In this document: positions 33,887 through 41,829 of the stretch, in pieces | How positions within the stretch are numbered: the first letter of the stretch is position 1 | How the letters are laid out: each line of letters starts with the position of its first letter | Assembly (NCBI GenBank): GCA_026015185.1 | Contig: JAOZGX010000044.1 | Location: forward strand, 1 to 51,320 | Direction of reading: 5' to 3' | DNA: 51,320 nt | Origin: Candidatus Bathyarchaeota archaeon | GTDB taxonomy: Archaea; Thermoproteota; Bathyarchaeia; 40CM-2-53-6; RBG-13-38-9 | The notes under the pieces: model-generated | The model's database searches: none | Seen by the model: only the letters and a program-made list of their open reading frames with translations | Told to the model about the DNA's origin: nothing | Translations under genes and position numbers: made by a program

Positions 33887-34459
33887 ATGGTAAAAATTAT
33901 AGGAATATCTGGTAGTCCTCGCTCAGAGGGGAATACTGAGTTTATTGTCAAAGAGGCTCTTAATGAAGCAAAGAAAGAAGGTTTTGAAACTGAATTTCTA
34001 AGCCTTTCTGGAAAGGCTATCAAACCATGCGATGCATGTTTATCCTGTAAAGAAGTTAAAAAATGCATTATACAGGATGATTTTGAGACAATTTTTACAA
34101 AAATGATTGAAGCAGACGGTATAATATTAGGGTCTCCGGTATATTTTGGATCAGCAACTCCGGAGATTAAGGCTCTTATCGATAGAGCAGGATATGTCTC
34201 TTATCAATCAGGAAGAAGGTACTTTGAGAATAAAGTTGGAGGTCCATTAGTTGTTGCACGTAGAGCCGGACAGAATTTTACTTTAGCACAACTTCTATTC
34301 TTTTTCTTACATCAAGGAATGATTGTACCTGGTTCTACATATTGGAATATTTCCTTCGGTAGAGATAAGCTACAAGTCAGAGATGATGAAGAAGGTAGAA
34401 ATACTGCGAAGAATTTTGGAAAGAAAATGGTTTGGATATTAAAGAAATTAAAAGAGTGA
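33887..34459 (+). CDS. Iron-sulfur flavoprotein (Isf-like), NADPH-dependent FMN reductase family
   Basis: 190 residues from the ATG at 33887. Flavodoxin-like fold with the FMN phosphate loop GISGSPRSEGNTEFIV and the compact cysteine motif CDACLSCKEVKKC that holds a [4Fe-4S] cluster in Isf. Then come GSPVYFGSATPEIKALIDRAG and VGGPLVVARRAGQNF. Isf proteins accept electrons from ferredoxin and reduce oxygen, peroxide or unknown partners. Its position divergent from the por operon, which makes reduced ferredoxin, suits this. The frame extends to TTG 33854 without support. Confidence 0.92.
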   Translation: MVKIIGISGSPRSEGNTEFIVKEALNEAKKEGFETEFLSLSGKAIKPCDACLSCKEVKKCIIQDDFETIFTKMIEADGIILGSPVYFGSATPEIKALIDRAGYVSYQSGRRYFENKVGGPLVVARRAGQNFTLAQLLFFFLHQGMIVPGSTYWNISFGRDKLQVRDDEEGRNTAKNFGKKMVWILKKLKE

Positions 34460-34486
34460 TTGTCTAGACTTATCACGATTTTAAAT

Positions 34487-34945
34487 TCAAGCGGTGTATC
34501 TACCATCTTGTTTCTGCTGCACATTGGATTGAGGAGGACCAATTGTAGGTAAAGGTGGTGGCACGCCTATGGTTTTTGATATGAGAATTGCCTCTGCCAT
34601 AGAAGCATTTGATATTGCTTGTACAAGGGGTACTGGAGGTGACTTTTTTTCTTCATATTCTAATAATATTTTATTAATTTCGTTCCTTTCTCCGGAAGCT
34701 TGAGCTTTTCCTTTAATGTTAATCTGGGCTATTGACGGGGTAAAATTGACTGTAAAAACAAAAGGAGCATCTATTGTGACATCAGATCTTTTTTCTATTC
34801 CAAGCACATTTACATTTATAGCTATTTGCATTTGAGGAGGTATGGGTTTATCTGTCTCCCATAATCGTTCTCCAGATACCTGATTAACGAATATTCTTAT
34901 GCCTATCTTAATTCCTGTTGGTTTATTCCCTTGAGCACTCATCAA
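34487..34945 (-). CDS. SecB-like/unknown beta-rich protein
   Basis: 152 residues. An extended beta region (IKIGIRIFVNQVSGERLWE, IAINVNVLGIEKRSDVTID, FVFTVNFTPSIAQINIKGKAQ) is followed by a C-terminal helix (VQAISNASMAEAILISKTIG) and a proline-rich tail (VPPPLPTIGPP). This order resembles archaeal SecB-like small chaperone relatives, with strands followed by helices and a proline-rich end, but no signature residue proves it. The gene is convergent with the flavoprotein gene and follows a two-span membrane protein on the same strand, 23 bases downstream. Confidence 0.6.
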   Translation of the reverse strand: MMSAQGNKPTGIKIGIRIFVNQVSGERLWETDKPIPPQMQIAINVNVLGIEKRSDVTIDAPFVFTVNFTPSIAQINIKGKAQASGERNEINKILLEYEEKKSPPVPLVQAISNASMAEAILISKTIGVPPPLPTIGPPQSNVQQKQDGRYTA

Positions 34946-34968
34946 TCGATACCTTTACAATCTCTCTA

Positions 34969-35298
34969 CTATAGCTTTATTTTTCGTTCTTTAGCTATTT
35001 TCAGGATAATATTTTTAAATTTCTTTCTAGCTCGCCAAGTTACAAGATATCCAACTAAAATGATCACAATACCTACTGTGGTTATTATAACGATTAACCA
35101 TATAAGCTCTGCCAACATTGCTTGTATATAAGCAAAAGGTTGAACTCTAAGTTGAATTATACCTGCCATAATTATAAATAAAGGGGCTATTAAGACAGCG
35201 CCGACAATCATCATGGATTTACCAAGTACTAAACTTGTTGTGAATTGCGACCTGGCCAATGATGTTATCATATCATATTTTACATCTTCTTTTGTCAA
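34969..35298 (-). CDS. Two-span membrane protein, function unknown
   Basis: 109 residues. A polar N terminus (TKEDVKYDMITSLARSQF) precedes two strong membrane spans (MMIVGAVLIAPLFIIMAGIIQL and LIWLIVIITTVGIVIILVGYLV) and a basic, helical cytoplasmic tail (RARKKFKNIILKIAKERKIKL). No family recognised. It is likely cotranscribed with the SecB-like gene downstream. ATG start with AAGAAGAT-like purines upstream. Confidence 0.65.
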   Translation of the reverse strand: MTKEDVKYDMITSLARSQFTTSLVLGKSMMIVGAVLIAPLFIIMAGIIQLRVQPFAYIQAMLAELIWLIVIITTVGIVIILVGYLVTWRARKKFKNIILKIAKERKIKL

Positions 35299-35668
35299 TT
35301 TTTTTCCTCCAAGATTCTATTTTTTCAAAAACTATGAGTTCTAGTAAATAAAGGTTTAATTGTGCGCGCTAGCACGAGCAAGACCTGCTTCTAAGCCGGT
35401 AAATCAATTAATAAGTATAATAATATAGTGGTCTAGTCGAATTTGCATAGAAAGGAATTGGATAATGATGCCGAAATTGGTTTTAGATGTCTAGACAATA
35501 ATGCTGTAGATATGAATAATATTCAACTGATCCTTAGCTTGTTCCTAGCTAGCTACTTACCAGACTCTCAAATTATTCTGCATGATAGAGCCAATAATAT
35601 ATATTACATAAATCGTTCAGCCACGTTAATCTTAAAATTGAAGTTAATGTATATTGTATTGATACATT
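35299..35668. other. Intergenic stretch
   Basis: Contains the GC element variant above and a 79-codon frame (35443-35682) that overlaps the next gene and has no recognisable character. Otherwise AT-rich, with promoters for both divergent genes expected. Confidence 0.5.
35362..35375. repeat. GC element variant
   Basis: GTGCGCGCTAGCAC: GTGC/GCAC arms around GCGCTA, in the gap between two divergent membrane-protein genes. With 36276-36287 it brackets the gene at 35669-36256. Confidence 0.55.
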
Positions 35669-36256
35669 TTGAAAACATTTGATTCGTTCATCATCGGAAT
35701 GATGATTTTAATTTCAGGAATACTCGGTACAATTGTGTTGTTTGTGCTCACTTTAGGGTCCAACTTTATGATTTTTCTTGTAAGAAGAGATCCAGAACTT
35801 ATTCCTAATGAATACATTACGCTTCTTTATGTTATTGTTATTCTGATAATATTCGGTTTAATGGTTTTCTGGGCTATCATTCCTTTGAATAATAAATTTC
35901 GCTTTATTCCGAAATTAAGAAAAAAGGATATTGAACCATCTCCAGAAAAAAAATTCAGTCCATCAGTAACATTAGCTAAAGTTAAGAAGCCACGCAAGCA
36001 AATAAATCTAAATTTCTTCTCCAAAATAAGAAGAAAAAAGAAGCAAACTATACCAGTTAAACAAATAGAGACCTCTAAACCTGAAATCGCAACAACCAAT
36101 ATGCCACAATATTCGGAGCCTGTGATCACTGGGGCAGTAGACAAGTCTCTTACGCCTTCAAAAGCTGAATTATTGAGGGCCGCAATGTTGGCACTTGAAA
36201 AAAGTGAAACTGAGCTTGCAAGAGAATTTGTCAAACATGCTAAAAAAGCAGAATAA
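35669..36256 (+). CDS. Membrane protein with basic linker and C-terminal helical domain
   Basis: 195 residues. Two membrane spans (about 7-38, SFIIGMMILISGILGTIVLFVL; about 50-72, LYVIVILIIFGLMVFWAII) are followed by a long lysine-rich cytoplasmic linker (KLRKKDIEPSPEKK...KIRRKKKQTIPVKQ) and a short C-terminal helical hairpin (SKAELLRAAMLALEKSETELAREFVKHAKKAE). The highly basic linker may contact nucleic acid or phospholipid. No family recognised. TTG start at 35669. The GC palindrome at 36276 follows 20 bases after the stop. Confidence 0.6.
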   Translation: MKTFDSFIIGMMILISGILGTIVLFVLTLGSNFMIFLVRRDPELIPNEYITLLYVIVILIIFGLMVFWAIIPLNNKFRFIPKLRKKDIEPSPEKKFSPSVTLAKVKKPRKQINLNFFSKIRRKKKQTIPVKQIETSKPEIATTNMPQYSEPVITGAVDKSLTPSKAELLRAAMLALEKSETELAREFVKHAKKAE

Positions 36257-36275
36257 ATTAGCGCAAATATCTTTC

Positions 36276-36287
36276 TAGCGCGCGCTA
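36276..36287. repeat. Alternating GC palindrome
   Basis: Perfect palindrome TAGCGCGCGCTA between the ends of the convergent genes 35669-36256 and the histidine kinase. Its position suits a shared terminator stem. Confidence 0.75.
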
Positions 36288-36415
36288 AAAGTTTCTTTCA
36301 GATTCTTCCTACAGGTATATTATGAGGACCCTTTTGTAGGTATTAACCAAATTTAGTACGCTCTTCTGCTCACCTATACTTTTATTTTTACATATCTGGT
36401 ATAGTTGATAATCAG

Positions 36416-38173
36416 TCATTCCATTCTTGGTAAAGTAAAAATAAATACGGCTCCTTTATCTTCCCCTTGCGAGTCTGCCCAAATCTTACCACCATGTCCT
36501 TCTATTAGACCTTTGGTTACACTAAGACCAAGACCAGTACCCTTAATGTAAGTTCTTCTATTAATATTAGCAAAAGGCTCAAATATCCTTTTAAGATCTT
36601 TTTTTCTTATCCCGATACCTGTATCACTTACTTCAATTTTGAAATAATAACTCTTCTTTTCGACTTTTAGTATTATTTCTCCATCTTCTGGCGTAAACTT
36701 AGAAGCATTATTTAGGATATTCATCAGAGCTTGACCAAGCCTAATTTTATCTCCAATTATTGGTAAATGGCCCTTTTGAATTTTTATTTTTAAAGTCTGA
36801 TTTTTTTCTTTAATAAAGGGTCGAATTTCTTTAATACACTGCTCTAGGACCTCTTGAAAATCTAAAGGTTCTAGGTTTACTATGATCTTTCCGGATTCTA
36901 TGCGTCGAATGTCTAATAAATCATCAGTTAGACTAAGAAGACGTTCAGTATTTCGCTTGACTATCTCCAATTCAATTTTTGCAAGTCTAGGGATCCGGCC
37001 ATCTTTTCCATCTAAAATTCGATCCATATAGCCTTTTATTGAGACTAATGGGGTTCTTAGTTCATGTGTAGCTGCAGATATGAATTTATCTCTAATTTGT
37101 AAACGGCTTTTTTCTTCTTCAGCATCTTTTATAGCGTTTTCAATCTCTATTCGATCTGTAATATCTCTTAGAACGATTGTTCGGAGTCCAATTCGGCCAG
37201 TTCCATCAACTATAGGGGAAATAGTAATTTCATAGACGTGACTCTTACCATTTATATCAAGCGTTACTTTATCTAATTTTGTTTTTGATATTCTGGACCA
37301 TTGATTCCATACATGATCTATTTTTTTACCAATAACATCCTTTGTGGATTTGCCAAATAAGCTTTCAGCTGAAGGATTTAGATTCATAACTCGATTACTA
37401 TCATCCAAAACGATTATTGAGTCTTTCATACTTTCAATGATGGCATCATGAGCAACTGGCATGATATCTACAATTTGCAATTTGGATGGATTAATCCATG
37501 TCAAAAAATTAGCTATTATAAGAACTATTACTGGAGTTACATATGTAGGCACAAGTCGTAATACCATCATTAAGAAAATGCTACCGAAAAATGGTATTAT
37601 TACAGATAAAAGAAGAAATAAAGCCCGAAGTTGATATAATTTTTGTGATTTGCTAAGCGAATAAATGGAGAATAATAATGATAGTAAAAGAATCAAATAA
37701 GTATAAAAAATAAAAATCCATAACCATAAGCCAATCGACTCAAAACGTCCAAATGATATCGCTAGAGAGGAATTGTCAAAGTTGAACATGGTTGGAGACC
37801 AGATCCAACCATGAGCTTCGTTAGTGAAGATTAGTAACAAAGTAATTATCGGTATTATACTTAATAAAAACAAGTAACGCCGTATTAAAAATCGTTCATA
37901 ACCAAGATATTGAAGTGTATGGATAAGCCATAGGGTCGGAACAATAGAAACTCCTAAGAATTGAAATTTATGCCAAAATATCTTTAACCATAGTATATCG
38001 CTCCATATTTCAAATACTAATCCTGTTGCCCATATGGAACCGCCGATTAGAAGAAAAGCTAATGTTTTTGATCTAGGATCTGGGCGTTTCCAAAGAAAAA
38101 ATAGCGATATTAATGAAAGAGTTGATAATGCAATTAATATAATCGTATAAATATGGAAAAAATTTTCTAGAAT
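36416..38173 (-). CDS. Membrane histidine kinase (7TM-PAS-HisKA-HATPase) with a non-standard start
   Basis: About 585 residues if extended to 38173. The first ATG/GTG/TTG in frame is a TTG at 37873, but the 100 codons before it clearly encode the missing membrane helices and loops (LIALSTLSLISLFFLWKRPDPRSKTLAF, IWATGLVFEIW, IVPTLWLIHTLQYLGYERFLI). The frame opens after a TAG, and AGGAG/AGAGG precede ATT at 38171-38173, so ATT is the likely start. A seven-span sensor of the HisKA_7TM type is followed by one PAS (SIIVLDDSNRVMNLNPSAESLFG), H-box THELRTPLVSIKGYMDRI, N-box NILNNASKF and G2 KGTGLGLSVTKGLIEGHGG. It forms an operon with the response regulator upstream. Confidence 0.88.
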   Translation of the reverse strand: MLENFFHIYTIILIALSTLSLISLFFLWKRPDPRSKTLAFLLIGGSIWATGLVFEIWSDILWLKIFWHKFQFLGVSIVPTLWLIHTLQYLGYERFLIRRYLFLLSIIPIITLLLIFTNEAHGWIWSPTMFNFDNSSLAISFGRFESIGLWLWIFIFYTYLILLLSLLFSIYSLSKSQKLYQLRALFLLLSVIIPFFGSIFLMMVLRLVPTYVTPVIVLIIANFLTWINPSKLQIVDIMPVAHDAIIESMKDSIIVLDDSNRVMNLNPSAESLFGKSTKDVIGKKIDHVWNQWSRISKTKLDKVTLDINGKSHVYEITISPIVDGTGRIGLRTIVLRDITDRIEIENAIKDAEEEKSRLQIRDKFISAATHELRTPLVSIKGYMDRILDGKDGRIPRLAKIELEIVKRNTERLLSLTDDLLDIRRIESGKIIVNLEPLDFQEVLEQCIKEIRPFIKEKNQTLKIKIQKGHLPIIGDKIRLGQALMNILNNASKFTPEDGEIILKVEKKSYYFKIEVSDTGIGIRKKDLKRIFEPFANINRRTYIKGTGLGLSVTKGLIEGHGGKIWADSQGEDKGAVFIFTLPRME

Positions 38174-38317
38174 AGCCCTCTATTCTCCTAAAACTTTTTC
38201 GAATAATTATATCTTTGCAATTCACTTAGCTAAATTATACTAATCATGATTTCAAAAATTTGATCTTAATGAAAATTAATTAAATAGAGTCATTGATTTT
38301 TATAGTAAAAAAAACTG

Positions 38318-39190
38318 CTACATGATTCTAATTTTCCTCAATCCATTCTTATCGTATGAGATTTGATTGCTAAAGAGCCCTTTTATACTAGATACATCTT
38401 TTGGCTCATGGGCCAAAGGATTCAAAAGAAAAAGTGCGGTTATTCCGAATTCTGAAAGATATTTAAGAGCATTTTGAAAATATCCATATGCAGATTCGAC
38501 ATTTGTTGATAGGGTAATATCGGTGATGCTGTCGTAGACCAGACATAAAGATTCTTTAGAATATTTTTCTAGGACTTCAGATAGAGTTTGTTGATACGAA
38601 ATATTCAGAATTTCGACACCATCATCTCCTTTGAGCGCATTTTGAATTACACTACCTCCATGCGTAAGTACTAAAGCTATCTTATTGTAAAAAACACATT
38701 CATGAACAAAGTCCCTGATGGCTCTTTCATACGGGAATGATGGGTCAAACTCAAGTAGAATTATTCTTCCTATAATGTCTTTATGTTTCAGGTCTAATTG
38801 ATTAGAGAATTTTACAGCTTTAGTCTCTTCTAAGTATCTTTTAATTTCTACTAAAAAATCTTCACTTTCAAAAGGTTTAACAAGGTGGCCATCTGCTCCA
38901 CATTGGATGGAAAGTTTTTTATCAGAATTCCTACCTAGGACTGTAAACATGACAACGGGGATATGTTTGGTTCTATCTTGAGTTTTCAAAACCTTACAAA
39001 CATCTAATCCACTCTTCCCAGGCATCACAACATCTAGAATTATTAAATCAGGTATTTCTAAATTTGCTTTAATTAAAGCTTCATCACCACTGTAAGCTTC
39101 AATAACTTGATATCCTGCTTCCAACAGTGTCTTTCTAGCCAAATCTAGAATGTCTGGTTCGTCATCAACAACAAGAATTTTATCAGGCAA
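38318..39190 (-). CDS. Response regulator with C-terminal degenerate KaiC/RecA-like domain
   Basis: 290 residues. Receiver domain (1-120): ILVVDDEPD, phospho-acceptor in LIILDVVMPGKSG, VMFTVLGRN and LVKPF. The C-terminal domain (about 135-290) has LLEFDPSFPYERAIRDF, a Walker-B-like SLCLVYDSITDITLS, ALFLLNPLAH and NQISYDKNGLRKIRI, and lacks a P-loop. It is a full-length paralogue of 9041-9910. TTG start (TTG-CCT-GAT). It lies upstream of the histidine kinase on the same strand and is divergent, by about 90 bases, from the KaiC-like ATPase, whose Walker-B segment resembles that of this C-terminal domain. Confidence 0.92.
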   Translation of the reverse strand: MPDKILVVDDEPDILDLARKTLLEAGYQVIEAYSGDEALIKANLEIPDLIILDVVMPGKSGLDVCKVLKTQDRTKHIPVVMFTVLGRNSDKKLSIQCGADGHLVKPFESEDFLVEIKRYLEETKAVKFSNQLDLKHKDIIGRIILLEFDPSFPYERAIRDFVHECVFYNKIALVLTHGGSVIQNALKGDDGVEILNISYQQTLSEVLEKYSKESLCLVYDSITDITLSTNVESAYGYFQNALKYLSEFGITALFLLNPLAHEPKDVSSIKGLFSNQISYDKNGLRKIRIM

Positions 39191-39279
39191 AATGATTACT
39201 CCTCTAATGTGAGCTATATATATTATTCATGAAGTATAAATAATATATTTCAAATAGTCTTATTGGAGGTTCTGTAAAA

Positions 39280-40035
39280 ATGGATGAAGAAAAAGTGCCT
39301 ACTGGCGTAAAAGGTCTTGATGATATTTTAAATGGAGGAATTCCACAAGGTAGTTTAGTTTTGATAATGGGTGGGCCAGGAGTTGGAAAAACAATACTCG
39401 CCACTCAATTCTTGGTAAATGGTATTAATAAATTCAACGAGAATGGAATATTTGCAACTCTTTTGGAAAATCCAGTTAACCTCCAAAAGAATATGGCAAA
39501 ATTTGGATGGAATTTAGGGGAACTTGAAAAAACAGAAAAATTCAGATTTATTGATGCTTCACCAACCGCACCTCCACCAATAACACGATTATCAGGAGAA
39601 ATAAGATTAGGAATGCTCTCGATTGGTCGAAGGGAGTTCTCAATGATTAGTTTAATAGAAGCAATTCAATCAGCATCAGAAGAGATCAATGCACAAAGAA
39701 TTGTACTTGATAGCATGGCTTCTTTAATTTTTCAATACACGGATTTGACTCAACGGCGAAAAGCTATCTTAGACTTGTTTGAAGCTTTAATCTCATCTAA
39801 TGCTACATGTTTGGTTACTCAAGAGCAAAGAAATTTAGGTCTAGAAAGAGAGATTCAAGATGAGGAATATCTAGCTGACGGAGTAATAATAATGCAGAGA
39901 TATCAAGTTGGTAAAATATTATTGCGTGCAATTCAAATTGAGAAAATGAAACGCAGTGAAATAGACGATCAACCAAGACCATACAAAATTACTGATAAAG
40001 GAATAGCAATCTTTCCAAAAGAAGTAGTTTTTTAA
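39280..40035 (+). CDS. KaiC-like RecA-superfamily ATPase
   Basis: 251 residues, single KaiC domain. VPTGVKGLDDILNGGIPQGSLVLIMGGPGVGKTILATQFL includes Walker A (GGPGVGKT). Walker B is in QRIVLDSMASLIFQY, followed by CLVTQEQRN and EYLADGVIIMQRYQVGKILLRAIQIEKMKRS. Archaeal KaiC-like proteins act as ATP-driven signalling hubs that interact with two-component proteins. Strong ribosome binding site (GGAGGTTCTG) before the ATG. The divergent arrangement with a response regulator carrying a KaiC-derived domain suggests a shared pathway and shared promoter region. Confidence 0.94.
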   Translation: MDEEKVPTGVKGLDDILNGGIPQGSLVLIMGGPGVGKTILATQFLVNGINKFNENGIFATLLENPVNLQKNMAKFGWNLGELEKTEKFRFIDASPTAPPPITRLSGEIRLGMLSIGRREFSMISLIEAIQSASEEINAQRIVLDSMASLIFQYTDLTQRRKAILDLFEALISSNATCLVTQEQRNLGLEREIQDEEYLADGVIIMQRYQVGKILLRAIQIEKMKRSEIDDQPRPYKITDKGIAIFPKEVVF

Positions 40036-40446
40036 CACATCCGCTTTTTGTTCTTAGCTTATTTAATCCTTACTAGGAAAAACACATCAAATTTTATATA
40101 CATATATTTAAAAAGTTAAAAAGAAAGACCCCGAATTTTATGGAACTTTTTGGTGGTCAAATCTAAATGAAGCAAACAATTTTAATATTCAAATAAATAG
40201 ATTAATAAAAAATTTCATTATTCTGATTTTCGATAGAACAATCTTCGATACATCGTTTTTCTGAATAATTCTTTTTATATTGTAAGGTGAATTCTACATT
40301 GAATAAGCACTTGTAGGTGAAATAGCAAAAATGGTAATTATTGAAATATTCACACACATAGCTACTATTTCTACGATATTTACTATTGTCTGTGTAAAAC
40401 TTCTTTTATTGGAAAGAAATGGTATGCGTTAGCGTGTACTTGGTGC
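40036..40446. other. AT-rich intergenic stretch
   Basis: Apart from the possible short membrane peptide listed separately, nothing is recognised. It lies between the ends of two convergent genes, and a degenerate TTAGCG element is near 40429. Confidence 0.45.
40331..40432 (+). CDS. Possible 33-residue single-span membrane peptide
   Basis: ATG-initiated short frame encoding one hydrophobic helix (IEIFTHIATISTIFTIVCVKLLLL) with a short polar end. TAGGTGAAATAG about ten bases upstream is a weak ribosome binding site. The stop lies in TTAGCG, a trace of the GC element family. No homology is claimed, and it may be chance. Confidence 0.3.
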   Translation: MVIIEIFTHIATISTIFTIVCVKLLLLERNGMR

Positions 40447-41115
40447 TTACAAAGATTTTCTATATCTAATAATCTCATCTGTAAGATAAAATGCAGTACC
40501 TAGTATTATCAGTGTCGATAATATATATCCAATAAACAGAATTGGGTTCTTTAAAAGTAAAAAGAAAGTATTATGTGATAATAATAGTGGTGTTATTACA
40601 AGCAAAGTTCCAATGATAATCTGTAAAAAAATAACATGGTTCATTAAATTGTAGTGATTCAAGATAATGCCTTCTATTATTATGGCGAGTATAATTGTTA
40701 GAAATACCATTGCTTGTAATAGTGTAAGAAGGTACGGCACTCCCTTTAATATGCTAATTGTTATCATCGCTATGATGTTATTAAGGAAGATTATTAGTGA
40801 AAACGTTATCAAACCAAGTACTATTGCTTCACTTGCTTGACGGAACCATTTTATTTTTTGGTATCTATTCTCTGAATTTATAACTATAATGGAAAACGGA
40901 ATAAAAAAGATCATTTTTCCTAATATTAGTCCTAATACACCAAATTTCAAATACAATGAGGCAGCTAATGGATTTGCTTCATTTGCTATACCGGCTGGAT
41001 CATTATAGATTAACCAAGTAGTAGTGATTATATCTCCTGTGACAAAAATAATGTATAATAATAATAAAATAATTATCGTTCTGTGGAGTGAATATTGATC
41101 TTTATCTTTTAACAT
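40447..41115 (-). CDS. Polytopic membrane protein, DUF5658-like N-terminal part
   Basis: 222 residues with about six membrane spans. The first third shows the DUF5658-type arrangement: IIFVTGDIITTTWLI (Asp in the first span, double/triple Thr), then ANEANPLAASLYLKFGVLGLILGKMIFF (EANP motif and a Lys in the second span). The later spans (VLGLITFSLIIFLNNIIAMITI, LLTLLQAMVFLTIILAIIIEG, VIFLQIIIGTLLVITPLLL, ILFIGYILSTLIILGTAFYL) show no known motif. Function unknown. ATG start; the gene stands alone. Confidence 0.7.
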   Translation of the reverse strand: MLKDKDQYSLHRTIIILLLLYIIFVTGDIITTTWLIYNDPAGIANEANPLAASLYLKFGVLGLILGKMIFFIPFSIIVINSENRYQKIKWFRQASEAIVLGLITFSLIIFLNNIIAMITISILKGVPYLLTLLQAMVFLTIILAIIIEGIILNHYNLMNHVIFLQIIIGTLLVITPLLLSHNTFFLLLKNPILFIGYILSTLIILGTAFYLTDEIIRYRKSL

Positions 41116-41273
41116 TTAAGACTCTCTCATCTGAATAAGAAGTTGGTATTCTGCAAATATGTATTAATAAGTTTTCTTATTTCAATTATTAAATAATTTC
41201 TATAGATTCAAAAAAAATTTCTTGTCAGCAGATATTCTATAATATAGAATCGAAAAACCCTAGAAAGAGTTTG

Positions 41274-41480
41274 CTAAATAAGGCTTATGAGTATTAGGAT
41301 TAGACCAATACATAAGATAATTCCGATAACAAAACCTGTATTAAAGGACGGTTGAGTACTTTCTTTTCTTGCTAATAATAGGATTACAACAGCAAGAATC
41401 ACTAAGAGAAATCCGACAAATAAGAACGTGAAATTAAATCCAAGCAAGTTCATCAGCAGAAAAAAGATAATTTTATACAT
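41274..41480 (-). CDS. Small two-span membrane protein
   Basis: 68 residues from the ATG at 41480 (TTG at 41489 also in frame). Two hydrophobic spans: LLGFNFTFLFVGFLLVILAVVILLLAR and FNTGFVIGIILCIGLILILISLI, separated by a short polar loop (KESTQPS). Family not recognised. The clean two-helix pattern and the positively charged residue after the first span favour a real gene. Confidence 0.5.
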   Translation of the reverse strand: MYKIIFFLLMNLLGFNFTFLFVGFLLVILAVVILLLARKESTQPSFNTGFVIGIILCIGLILILISLI

Positions 41481-41489
41481 AAAATACAA

Positions 41490-41829
41490 ATTTTAATAAA
41501 TATCAGATTATTGATTTGGTGACCGACAATTAAATATTAATAATGAGCTTCATTGCAGAATATAATTACTAACACTCACTTAAATGAGATGTCAAACTTC
41601 TAGAATTTATAGAACTGGTGTAGAATACAGAAATTGATCATATTTTTAAAATCAATTAAATCAGTAATTAGTATGCTCATTCTTCTTGCTATAAGCACAA
41701 TTTCTATACTATACTTCTTTATTTTCCTTTTTCCGAAAAGATACATTACACTCATAAAAAAATGAAAAATTATTGCTTTGCTAATGGGTATACTCACTAT
41801 TAAAAAAAGTTGGAATATGATGATACATG
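41490..41829. other. AT-rich intergenic stretch
   Basis: A minus-strand 65-codon frame (41600-41797) is basic and partly hydrophobic but has no family feature or clear ribosome binding site, so it is not called. Nothing else is seen. Confidence 0.45.

Noticed and set aside
35443-35682. 79-codon plus-strand frame
   Set aside because: No family pattern, TTG start only, and its end overlaps the better-supported membrane-protein gene at 35669.
41600-41797. 65-codon minus-strand frame
   Set aside because: Partly hydrophobic and basic but no coherent membrane span pattern and no promoter or ribosome binding site.
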